64,000 nt of DNA from the NCBI GenBank assembly GCA_003116975.1, contig BGKB01000057.1, positions 62,001-126,000 on the forward strand, read 5' to 3'. This DNA is from Aurantiochytrium sp. KH105 (lineage: Eukaryota > Sar > Bigyra > Thraustochytrida > Thraustochytriidae). Under the pieces are notes generated by a model. The model was not told where the DNA came from, did not search any database, and worked only from the letters and a program-made list of their open reading frames with translations. How positions within the stretch are numbered: the stretch's first letter is position 1; each line of letters starts with the position of its first letter. The translations under genes were made by a program, and so were the position numbers. Shown piece by piece: positions 48,773-57,794 of this stretch.

Positions 48773-49353
48773 ATGGCGAGCATCAACTTTTGCCCGGAAT
48801 GGTAGGTGAAGGAGAACGTCTGAGATGGCAAACCGCGGCCAGCGGCTGCCGCTTGCGCCGCAGCACTCTCGCGCTCATTGTGACGGGGCGAGACGCGGTG
48901 TGGCATGGGCCGGCGCGACGGATGCGGTGATTGTGCAGATGCAAAGCATTGTTTTACGCTGGACGGCCAATTGCGCATATAGAGACGACCCCAAAGAAGA
49001 ATATCGACTAACACGCAATCTCCACGTGCAGCCAAAACATGCTGCATCCGAAGGAAACTCCTCAGGAGAGGAAGCTCTTTATGCATTGCAAAAACTGTAA
49101 CTACGAGGCTGAAGCAGAAAACCCGTACATTTACGTCAACAAAATGAAGAAAAACGCAGCGATGCGGCTTGATCTCATCGACACGGAGCTTGCGCGCGAT
49201 CCCACGCTTCCGCGGACCTTCAATACACGGTGCCCCAACTGCAAGGGAAAGGAGGCCTGTATGATGATGAATCGCTCCGGAGGCAAAGATAGTGACATGA
49301 GTTTGATCTTCATTTGCGCAAATGACGCATGCCTTCACAAGTGGCTTGGATAA
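48773..49353 (+). CDS. RPB9: RNA polymerase II subunit RPB9 (two exons)
   Basis: Exon 1 is 48773-48801 and exon 2 is 49032-49353; splicing gives 116 residues (human 125, yeast 122). Exon 1 encodes MASINFCPE plus two bases of a Cys codon. Joining to exon 2 restores CPEC followed by QNMLHPKET, the family's first zinc ribbon, completed by CKNC. The C-terminal TFIIS-type ribbon has DPTLPRTFNTRCPNC, MSLIFICANDAC and HKW. Without the intron the first ribbon is broken by a stop, so the join is well supported. RPB9 sits at the Pol II jaw and helps fidelity, start-site choice and proofreading with TFIIS. Confidence 0.95.
48802..49031 (+). other. Spliceosomal intron in RPB9 (230 nt)
   Basis: Begins GTAGGT and ends GTGCAG. 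A CTAAC branch-site sequence lies at 49008-49012, about 20 nt before the acceptor. The phase-2 junction rebuilds a zinc-ligand Cys codon. Confidence 0.92.
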
Positions 49354-49540
49354 AGAAGATTGCCAAAAAAGCAAGAATTAGTTGTACGTGTCTGCGATGT
49401 TGCACGCGGAAGCCCTGTCGCAGGTCGTCTTTGATCATTCTTACAGTCCCACCAGAAAGGAAACCATAGTTTTGTCTATTAACGTTTGCTTGCTGCGCAA
49501 CACGAGCGCTCGTTTGGCCCACTCGATCCTGATGTAAGCG

Positions 49541-52500
49541 TCACAAATAGTTGGCCGTGTAGGTATTTTCCGAAGAGCTAGAACCATAATGCAATGCCGC
49601 GTTCACCGTGAGCGACCGACGGAGCGCCCGTGCAGCACTTGCTTCGCGCATCGCCTCGGCTTGTTTCTTGTAAACCTGGGAGCGTTCCTCGGTCACGCGA
49701 AGACGGAGTTGCTGTTGGCGGCACTGCTCCTCGATCAGCTCGCGCTTGCGCTTCTCGAGCTGCGCCGCCTCGCGCGACATTTCTGAACGCGAATGCTCCA
49801 TGCGAGCACAAAGTTGTTTGGTCTCGTCGCGGCCCTTTTGCGCTTCCCGAAGATCTTCGAGTGCTCGATGCGTCGCATCTGCCTCGTCCCTCAGACGTTG
49901 GGACTCACGCTCATTTTTCTCGCGCTCAAGATCGATCGCCTCGCGTTCCCGCGCTAGAGCTGCCTTTTGCTCCTCGAGCGAGACACGCGTTTTGGCCTGG
50001 GCTTCGCGAGATTCACGCAACAGACGCTCTTCCTCGCGAACTCGAGCAAGAGCAGCTTCTGCCTCGCGCAAGCTCGATGACCGCTCACTTTGAAAAGCTC
50101 GTCGGGCTACCTCCAGTGCGTGTCGCTCTGCCTCCAGAGCAGTCTCTTTGCGATGCGATTCGTTGCGCCATTCCTGCCGTTCAGTCTCCCACACTGCGCG
50201 CTCTTCGCGCAAACGCGCGCGGGCGTCCATTGCATCGTTGCGAAGCGTCTCAGATTCCACTTTCAGGGTCAACTGCAAGGCTTCGAGACGAGCGTGTTCG
50301 GCGCCTAGTCTCGTGCGATCCTCTTCGCACTGTCTACGAACAAGTTGATTGGTTTCTTGCATGGCCCCGTAGAGCGCTTGCAGTTTCCGAGCCTCATCGC
50401 TCGCTCGTTCGAGCTGCTCGCGCGCCTTGGTCTCCACTTCTTCAACGAGTCTTTCGCGACACCCGAGTTGCGCGGCGCGGGCTTTTTCGCTTTCGTCGTG
50501 TCGTTGTGCAACGACCAGCTCGACCGCCCGTAAATCTTCGGTGGCCTTTCCCACAGCACTCGCGAGCTCATCAAGCTGGGTGGCTGAAGAGGCAGTCTTG
50601 CGCAGCTCTGCGAGGGACTCTTCGTGTGCACGAGAAATCGCCAGCATGCTTGCCTCGTGGTCCGCCTTTGTACTCGCAAGCGAGGATTCCGCCCGCTCTC
50701 GCGCCTGCTGCTCCCGCACCGAGAACGCTTCGAGTTCGCAAATGCGGGCCTTGGCTTTGAGCTCTTCCGCAGTGCGCAGCTCACGCTCCGCTGTGAGCGA
50801 TGCTGAAAGTTCCTCAATCTTGCTCTGCAATTCTTTGACTCGCTCAGCGTGAATGGCGCCAAGCTCCTTGCGGATTTCATTCACGAGGGCGGACACATCG
50901 ACGACAGGAGCAGAGATTGCCATCGAGCTTGCGGTATTTCCGGCGTGGGGACTTTCTGCTGCCTGTGCTTGTGTTTGTGCTTGGGATTGATTTGGATTCT
51001 GCTCCACGTTGTTTTCTTTGCCTGCAAGCTTGGAAAGCGTACTTTGCTTGGGTGGTGTCGGTGGGACCGGTAAGGAAGGTTTCTCCTTCTGCGGGGATAT
51101 CTTTTCGATCTCATCCTTTTCAACTGCTTTGCGTGCCGTAGACGTAGTGACTTGCTCGGCGTCTGCCGATGAGACCGCCGCGAGGCCCTTCCAAGGTCGT
51201 AGTCGACGTGGACCGCGCGATATTGCCAGGTCCTCGTCATCACTCGAGTCGGAGAATGTTACCATGTGTGTTTTTCGCATTGCACTTGGTGCAGCGTTGC
51301 TCGTGGGCTTCTTTTCCGGTTCCGTGCGATCGCGCCTTGCGTTTTCCAGAGCAGGTTTTCGCTGTGTCGATGCGGTAGGAAGCGATCGCCTCTCCTTTCT
51401 CCCAAAGGTAAAGGCGTATCCCTCCTCAGACTTGGGCTCAGGATCCTTGGCAGCGAAGTTTTTCCTCGATGACATCATAGGTGAATTTGCTTTCTTCACT
51501 GGTGATGGCGATTTACCCTTGACTGCCGCAGTAGCTTCGTCTGTATCTTCTGGCATGAGATCATCGAGAGCGTCCAAGCCCCAGCTGTCTTCCAATTCAT
51601 CCTTGTGCTCCTCTTCGTCCTCTTCTTTGACAGTGTGATTACCACCAATAGAGGGAGAAGCAGCTGCGTTGACGGTTTTGGTATCGAGAAGCTCTTTGGA
51701 CTTTGAATTCGCAGTCCACTCGCTGGCGCCCTTTGCAAGCGATGGTTGGTTCGTCTTTCTATCTTGCGCGGATCGTGCGCCCCGTCCCTGGGACTGCCCA
51801 CGAAAGTCATTCACGTCGTTATCAATGTTGTCATCCATGTCATCGTCAATGTGGTCATCGTCATCGTCATCGTCATCGCTCACTCCATGCAAATTCTTCT
51901 GGCCAAATGTATACGAGCTCCCTTTGAGATTTTCCCTTGTCGATGAGCGTGGCTGGGAACCACTTGCATGTGCCTCTTGATGTTCTCGTCGAAGCGAGGG
52001 TTTGCTGTCATGCTGGCGCTCTGTACGAAGCGAACGTGAAAAGTCATCATCGCCCTCATTTTCAGAATCTGTAGCTGGGCCAAAGTCATCATCATCGTCA
52101 TAGTCTACTTCGTCGTCGTCGTCGTTGTCGTCTTTTTTAGCAGCATACCTGCCAAGACTTTGGGGTGCCTGCAAAGGGCTTGCTTCCTTGGGCGAAGGTG
52201 AGAAGTCTGGCGATGACTGAAACGAGACGCGTTTGCTCGCTGCAGGTTTACTTGCTTTTACTGGGGAGGACCCATGTGCAAAACTCTTCGCAAAGGCTGT
52301 CGTCGACGTTGGGGGGGACTTCGTTTGCCGACCTTGCCCTGCGCTTGGTGCTGCGTCTCCAAAGTCATCCATGAAGAGTTCGTCGAGGGCTGCCATATTC
52401 GCGGCCGACCTCTGCTTTGATGTTTCGCGCATCGAAAATGTCGGTTCGTACTGCTCTTGAACATCAGAGTCGTCGAGCTTGGCTTTGATATCATTGACCT

Positions 52501-52723
52501 CGTCCATATCGGCGTCCCAGTCATCCTCGCTGTCGCTTCCCAGATCTAGATGACCCGGCTTCCTTGCGTCCTGGCCGCTAGCGCGTAGCCCAAAAGAGAC
52601 GCTTGCATCATCAGCAACATTATCGTCATCGTCATCGCTCTCGAACCCGTACGAGAATTGCGACCTGGACGCAGAGGGTTTGCTGCCACCTCCGAGGGGC
52701 ACCAGCCCACCGGAGAGGCTCAT
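49541..52723 (-). CDS. Large coiled-coil protein, FBF1-like
   Basis: 1060 residues. The N-terminal ~600 are disordered and acidic, with Asp runs and short aromatic-Gly motifs (FSYGFES, YTFGQKN, FTFGRKE). From ~620 to ~1035 is one long coiled coil, starting VDVSALVNEIRKELGAIHAE. Its wording, such as ALAREREAIDLEREKNERES, HEESLAELRK and LGCRERLVEEVETKAREQLE, resembles the C-terminal coil of Fas-binding factor 1, a distal-appendage/transition-fibre protein at the ciliary base. Coiled coils produce chance similarity, so this is a moderate call. If correct, it implies a flagellated life stage. Convergent with RPB9, with a gap of 187 bp. Confidence 0.7.
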   Translation of the reverse strand: MSLSGGLVPLGGGSKPSASRSQFSYGFESDDDDDNVADDASVSFGLRASGQDARKPGHLDLGSDSEDDWDADMDEVNDIKAKLDDSDVQEQYEPTFSMRETSKQRSAANMAALDELFMDDFGDAAPSAGQGRQTKSPPTSTTAFAKSFAHGSSPVKASKPAASKRVSFQSSPDFSPSPKEASPLQAPQSLGRYAAKKDDNDDDDEVDYDDDDDFGPATDSENEGDDDFSRSLRTERQHDSKPSLRREHQEAHASGSQPRSSTRENLKGSSYTFGQKNLHGVSDDDDDDDDHIDDDMDDNIDNDVNDFRGQSQGRGARSAQDRKTNQPSLAKGASEWTANSKSKELLDTKTVNAAASPSIGGNHTVKEEDEEEHKDELEDSWGLDALDDLMPEDTDEATAAVKGKSPSPVKKANSPMMSSRKNFAAKDPEPKSEEGYAFTFGRKERRSLPTASTQRKPALENARRDRTEPEKKPTSNAAPSAMRKTHMVTFSDSSDDEDLAISRGPRRLRPWKGLAAVSSADAEQVTTSTARKAVEKDEIEKISPQKEKPSLPVPPTPPKQSTLSKLAGKENNVEQNPNQSQAQTQAQAAESPHAGNTASSMAISAPVVDVSALVNEIRKELGAIHAERVKELQSKIEELSASLTAERELRTAEELKAKARICELEAFSVREQQARERAESSLASTKADHEASMLAISRAHEESLAELRKTASSATQLDELASAVGKATEDLRAVELVVAQRHDESEKARAAQLGCRERLVEEVETKAREQLERASDEARKLQALYGAMQETNQLVRRQCEEDRTRLGAEHARLEALQLTLKVESETLRNDAMDARARLREERAVWETERQEWRNESHRKETALEAERHALEVARRAFQSERSSSLREAEAALARVREEERLLRESREAQAKTRVSLEEQKAALAREREAIDLEREKNERESQRLRDEADATHRALEDLREAQKGRDETKQLCARMEHSRSEMSREAAQLEKRKRELIEEQCRQQQLRLRVTEERSQVYKKQAEAMREASAARALRRSLTVNAALHYGSSSSENTYTANYL

Positions 52724-53349
52724 GCTCGATCCCGGATGACCACTCCTTGATGCCGTCGCCCAAAGCCCTGGACTTTCTCTGCTCGCGACGCGTTTCCAGC
52801 AAACAAGTTCTTCTTGTTAATGCTACTGCTGATGCTGATGCTATTCTTGCTCTTGTCCGCTCCACGCGTGCCTCGTGAGCCCCCCTCCCCCCCGCTCAAA
52901 AGCTTCTCCCTTCATTGGGTGGGGGAGGAAAGAGGCGTTACGTTACGACCTCGGAGTTGATTTTTATAATTTCATTGTCTTAGGCCCCTTCTCGCAGTCA
53001 ATCGGAGGAAATTTCGGGAAAAGACGCATCGAAGACAACCGAAAACTATTTTGTTTTGGTCCGAAGCTGGCGACCTGGTTGGACTGTGTATACACACATT
53101 ATTTTTTCCAAGGAGGACCCTTGTTGTTGTTGTTTTTGTTTACCTGAATAACGACGTGGCGCATCGCGACCCCATCCGCAGATCAGTCCAATGGTTTTTC
53201 TTCGTTATTTCCTTCAACGCTGAGAATGTTTGCAGCCTCAGAACGGCGACGGCGGACCAAGACAACGTTATAAAGAGGAATTTCGGACGTTGCAGCAAAG
53301 AGAAGCAAACAATAAAGGATCACTATTCAAATTGTCTCGGTCAGAGTGT
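52724..53349. other. Intergenic region
   Basis: Promoter of the FBF1-like gene and 3' flank of the next minus-strand gene. No feature recognised. Confidence 0.55.
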
Positions 53350-54771
53350 TCAGGTGCGAAGGTGCTTGACAAAGTTGAGCACAAGCTGTGCGCGATGGTG
53401 ACTCAGGCCAGGTAAGGCCTGGTCAGTTTCTGTGATTACATCCGACGACGAGTACACAAGGTGGTTCGTACGGATGATCGGGACCCCAAAACTCACAGCG
53501 AGCTCGACGACACGATCCTGAAGGGCTTCAATTTCTTCTGCGGACCCTGTCCTCGATTGCGCAGAGAGCATGGAGGGTGGTAAACTGGGCTCAAGAAAGA
53601 TGATCTTGATGCGCCGCAGCACGTCATGGTTGAGCGCCAGCGTCTTGAAGAAGGCAGTGAGGTCTTTGAGCAGGTCCTGCCCGAATTGTACACCCTTGCG
53701 AGGCGTTTGCAAGAGATCAGCAGAAATGACGAGAACATTCGGGATGGACAACAAGCTAGTATCCTCCAAGACGGCGTTGACTACATTTGCCTCAGAAAGA
53801 GATGCCTTAGAAAGACGTGCGCGCGACTTTTTGAATTCAGCAGCGCTGATAAGAGCGTCGGCGCGTCGCATCATTTGGTCCATCGAGCGAGCCCATCGGA
53901 ACTTGATTGAAGGCGAAATCCACTTTCTTCTCCGTAAAGATGATTCGGACGACTCCGCGTCGGTGTTGTCATCTGTCGCGCCCGGCGACTGCGACTCCGC
54001 GGCAGATCCAGCTGGGTCATTCGTAGGAGGAGGGGAAGCAGTACTGAACACGCGATGCGCCCTTCCTAGAAGAGGATTTTCAAGAATGTCAGTCGCAGGT
54101 AGACTCCATGAGAATTGGAGCTGCGAAAAGTAGCACTCCTGACGTGCGCGAGCCGTCTTCGCGCGCCGACATGCCTCCACATCGGGCACGGGCGCCCCAG
54201 CAAAACATTTTTCGCCGTCAGTCCAGGTGAAAGAAGTACCTGATTTCCCAGAGTTAAGGGGCGCTGGGAGGTAGGGAAGCGCGGCTTCGGGTTGCCACGG
54301 GACACGCCCGCTAAGCCAGCACATGAGCGCGCTTGTGAGATGGAGCTGTGACTTGTCGCCCCAGACTTCGATGCGCAAGTCGCTTGGAATTTTGCGCGTC
54401 AGCCGCTCCAGACCAATGATGTACTCGTACGAGCACGAGTCGCTTTCATCGATATTGTACATGTACCTGTACGCAGGAAACTCGGGAACCGGGTCGACCC
54501 AGGTTCCGGTAATCTTGCTCGAGTCACAGTACCGGGTCCACCTCCAAAGCGAGAGATGCAGCATCTGGGTGCCCAAGTACAGGATGGAGAGGCAGACTGC
54601 AAAGAGCGAGAACGCGATGCAGGTGAGCATGCGCATGTTTACATCTGCCGCGGCGGCGTCTTCGTCTGCGAAGGCGCTGATGCGCTTGCCGCCCGCGAAC
54701 GACCGTCCCAGCATCTGGCCTTGGGCCTTTCGAATGCGCGATCGCATTTTCCACCAGGAGCCCGCAAGCAT
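53350..54771 (-). CDS. Type II membrane protein, possibly PC-esterase/SGNH-like
   Basis: 473 residues from the ATG at 54771; the frame runs further upstream only through Arg/Ala-rich sequence. A basic cytosolic N-terminus is followed by one transmembrane helix (TCIAFSLFAVCLSILYLGTQ, ~48-67) and a luminal domain. That domain opens with GTWVDPVPEFPAYRY and an acidic Cys-rich stretch, then LRIEVWGDKSQLHLTSALMC, which recalls the GDS box of PC-esterases (TBL/CASD1 group), except that Ser is displaced by one residue. The C-terminus has a possible Asp...His pair in TDQALPGLSHH. VLVISADLLQT and IKIIFLEPSLPP are typical alpha/beta strands. A Golgi O-acyltransferase/esterase role is conceivable but unproven. 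Confidence 0.65.
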   Translation of the reverse strand: MLAGSWWKMRSRIRKAQGQMLGRSFAGGKRISAFADEDAAAADVNMRMLTCIAFSLFAVCLSILYLGTQMLHLSLWRWTRYCDSSKITGTWVDPVPEFPAYRYMYNIDESDSCSYEYIIGLERLTRKIPSDLRIEVWGDKSQLHLTSALMCWLSGRVPWQPEAALPYLPAPLNSGKSGTSFTWTDGEKCFAGAPVPDVEACRRAKTARARQECYFSQLQFSWSLPATDILENPLLGRAHRVFSTASPPPTNDPAGSAAESQSPGATDDNTDAESSESSLRRRKWISPSIKFRWARSMDQMMRRADALISAAEFKKSRARLSKASLSEANVVNAVLEDTSLLSIPNVLVISADLLQTPRKGVQFGQDLLKDLTAFFKTLALNHDVLRRIKIIFLEPSLPPSMLSAQSRTGSAEEIEALQDRVVELAVSFGVPIIRTNHLVYSSSDVITETDQALPGLSHHRAQLVLNFVKHLRT

Positions 54772-55582
54772 CTCTTCTCGCTCCCGCGCGTCCGGCCACG
54801 TGCAAGCAGATCCCCAGCACGCACGCGCGCACGTATGCACGCACGCGCCCTCGCTCGCTCGCTCGCTTGGCCTGCCTGCCTGGCTCGTCTGTCCGATGAA
54901 CGAACGCCACCTCGCGCGGCCCGCGCGCTCGATCTCCCTCGCACCCTGGCCTCCGCTCGCCCCCGACGAGCGCCGCCGCGCGACGCGGCCTCCCCGCGGC
55001 TGCTGCCCGCCGCGGCCGACCCCGCTCGGCTGCGCCGTGGTCGCGCCGTGGTTGCGCGTCTGCTCGAGCCCGAGCGAGCGATCGATCGATCGATCGATCG
55101 ATCGATCGTCGCGGTCTCGAAGCGGGAAAGACGCGCGCCCCCCTTGCGCCGCCTCGAAGAACGCGCGCGAACGCCCCGGTCCCTCCTCTTCTTGCCCCTT
55201 ATGCGCGCGCTCCTCATGCGCATGCGCATGCTCATCGTGCGCGAGCTCGAGGTCGAGTTCGAGCTCATCGAGGTCGAGCTCGTCGAGGCCGACTCCGTGG
55301 AGTTTGCGGAGCTTGCGGAGTTCGCGGAGATTGCCGAGCTCGAGCTCGAGGGGCGCGTTCGCGCCAGCGGGTGCGGCGCCGCGGGAAGGGGATGGGCGAG
55401 CGGATGCAGAGGCGAGTGAAGAAACAAAACAATGCAAAGACGAGGCGCGGCGGCGAGCAGAGCGGCAACGAGGCGGCGCGGGACGCGGAGCGCGGCGACG
55501 GCGGCGCGCGAGCGGGGCGGGAGCGGGCGGGCGGGCGGGCGGGCGCGCGCGCGGGGGGTTCTCGTCTCCGGCGGGCGGGTTN
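54772..55582. other. Divergent intergenic region ending at an undetermined base
   Basis: Lies between the start of the membrane-protein gene and the RBM22 coding part. It contains a (GATC)n tract at 55079-55109 and a very GC-rich run of GGGC units before an N at 55582. The promoter and 5' coding part of RBM22 should be here but are not found. Confidence 0.6.
55079..55109. repeat. (GATC)n palindromic-unit microsatellite
   Basis: Seven or more perfect units, matching the tract at 9751-9780 in motif and length. Confidence 0.95.
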
Positions 55583-57149
55583 AGAGACGCAGGTTTGCTA
55601 TGAAGTTGCCGCGGACAAGAACATCTGCCAGTGCTGTATGAACGACCTCGACTACAACGTGCCGCTTGCACTGCGCGAGTCGCTCGAGGCTGCGGCATCC
55701 TCGTCGTCCTCTGGCGCTGCTGCAGCTGCTGCTGGAGGCGGTAGTGGCGGCGGCGGCGGCCAGTCGTATGCGCCGGTGAGCGAAGTGAACCAGGCCTTTT
55801 ATTTCAATCAGCAGCTCGCCGACGCGAATCGTCGCGAGGGATGGTCGCAGACCGCGCCTGGCTTCAAGTTCCGCCACATGGCCAAACAGACCTTTTCTGC
55901 CACGGGCGCCCCAATCGATTTGCCTCCAATTTGCAACAACTGGGCCCGCGGGCGTTGCGGCCGCTCGGTCCGGCTCGCGTGTCGCAGTCGACCTTGCTGT
56001 GGTGCCTTTATTTTTCCCGAGCTCCACAATTCGCCGTTGGCAGACCGTGTCAAACAGCTCGAAATCCAGCTGCGCGAGAAGGGCCCCATCAAAATTGTGC
56101 CGACGGACCCGGAGATGCAGTCCGCGCTCCTGGGCGTGGCCCAGGCCGAGATCAATCGCCGCCACGAAAAGGCACTGCGGCCGCCTTCGGACACGTCCAT
56201 CAAGACTCTTTTTCTGGCAGGGATTCCCGCCAAAGCCACCACGACAGCCCTTCGCGCCGCGCTCGACTCTCTTGGAAAGGTGCGCCAGCTCAAGTTCACG
56301 CCGGGCAAACCAAGCGCGCTGGTCGAGTTTGCCAACCGCAATGACGCGGAGACAGCCGTTCAGCACCTCCAAGGTCGTTTTTACCTTGCAAATTCGAAAA
56401 AGGCTATCCGTGTCGGCTGGGCCGTCAAGCGCAAGACGAGCGGCGATGCCGCGGACTCTTCGCTCGATGCCGAAGAAGAGACTTTTCCCGAGCGCAAGAA
56501 GCGAAGGACCGATTCCGAGTCCTCGTCGCGTCTTCAGCGCGCGAACTCGAGTGACGCAGAGCAGGATGCTGCGATACAGGCTGCCCAGGAACACAATAGG
56601 AAGCAGAAACTCCGCGAGGCCGACGAGGTCGCCGAGGCAGAACAGAACAAGCCCGAGACCGAAGACACGGAGACGGCCAAGGCGCCATTGCCCCGTCAGC
56701 AACATGCGAACGAGCCCCGGAACATGACAAAACAGCGCCAGGACAGTTTGCAAACGATCGAGGAAGCCGGAGACGAAGAGGAGGACGAAGAGGAGGATAG
56801 TGAAAGCTCGGACGACGACGACGATGACGAAGATGAGGAGGACGTGGAGAAGAGCCACCCTCGCGCCCCTGCACAGGGTATCCAAGGACTCGTGCGGGCT
56901 CCTGTACCGATTCCAGAGCTTGTGCCAGGTATTCTCCTGCCTGCAGGCATGCGTCCTGGCGACAAGCTTCCTGAGCTGCCCCCGGGCCTCGTCGCTGTAT
57001 ATCAAAAGGTGATTGCTCCGGATTTCAAGCCGCGCCCAATCTCTTCGCCGACTGCTTCTCCGGTCAACTCGGGCTCGTGCGCCAAGCCTGAGGATCTGTA
57101 TCCGAGTCTCCAGGGCTATGCGCTCGAGGGCAGTATTGCACTTTTTTAG
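55583..57149 (+). CDS. Spliceosomal protein RBM22/Slt11 (Ecm2), 5' end missing
   Basis: About 521 residues after an N at 55582. The protein starts ETQVC...KNICQCCMNDLDYNVPLA, which matches RBM22 from roughly residue 65; the first zinc-rich segment is absent. After a Ser/Ala/Gly insert come VNQAFYFNQQ, then the CCCH-finger region PPICNNWARGRC and the HNSPLAD junction. The RRM follows: TLFLAGIPAKATTTALRAAL, VRQLKFTPGKPSALVEFA, IRVGWAVKRK. The tail is acidic (EEDEEEDSESSDDDDDDED) and then Pro-rich. RBM22 binds U6 and the intron in the activated spliceosome. The third Cys of the finger is followed by RSRP, not the usual x3-His, so that finger is altered. Confidence 0.85.
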
Positions 57150-57794
57150 ACGAATATGACGTAATGAGCCAACTTGCACATCCATCCTCTTATTTTATGC
57201 TTTTGACTGTTGTTTATACGACTTTGTGGGGAGGCGTTGGTGAGAGAGAAAGACCCGATCTTTCATGCGACTTGCCAATCCCACCGCGCGCGGAAACAAA
57301 CGTTCCAGCCCCCTTCTTTCCAGACCCTTCAGACCAAACCAAGAGAGTGAGTACCAAGGTGCTGTTCGGAAATATATTTGTGTCTTGCGTGCGGTTGCGT
57401 GTGCAGAAAAGGGATGGCCAAGCAAGGATTTGGTCGATGATTTGCGCCTGCGACATGAAGCCGGTCGATCTCAGACTGACTGGCTGACTGACTGACTGAC
57501 TGACCGACCGACTGATTGACGCGTAGAGGAAAAAACGTGTCCCATGTATAGATAGTATAGACAGAGGAGACACGGTTGTCAATGGCTCGAATCTTGACAA
57601 GTTGGCAGAGCAAAGCCAAGCCGCGCGACCACAGACAGACCAGTCCTGGCATCGTGGGCGGCAGCGAGGGCGTGAGGACCGATCTCGCCCGCGCTGTCTT
57701 TGTTGTGTAGGCCTCGCTCTCGCAAGCTCAGAAGAGAAGGGAAGAGTCTCATCGCGAGATCGGAAAGGAGGGTCGACGAGAAGTTCTGGCGTCC
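57150..57794. other. Intergenic region with (ACTG)n tract
   Basis: 3' flank of RBM22 and promoter of ALG7. A (GACT)n/(GACC)n microsatellite lies at about 57476-57518. No gene is seen. Confidence 0.6.

Noticed and set aside
49630-50760. 376-codon plus-strand frame opposite the FBF1-like coil
   Set aside because: Antisense of a coiled coil; Arg/Pro/Leu-rich with no domain.
54639-57185. 848-codon minus-strand frame across RBM22
   Set aside because: It runs through the N and is the antisense shadow of the RRM/acidic regions; it contains no recognisable domain.
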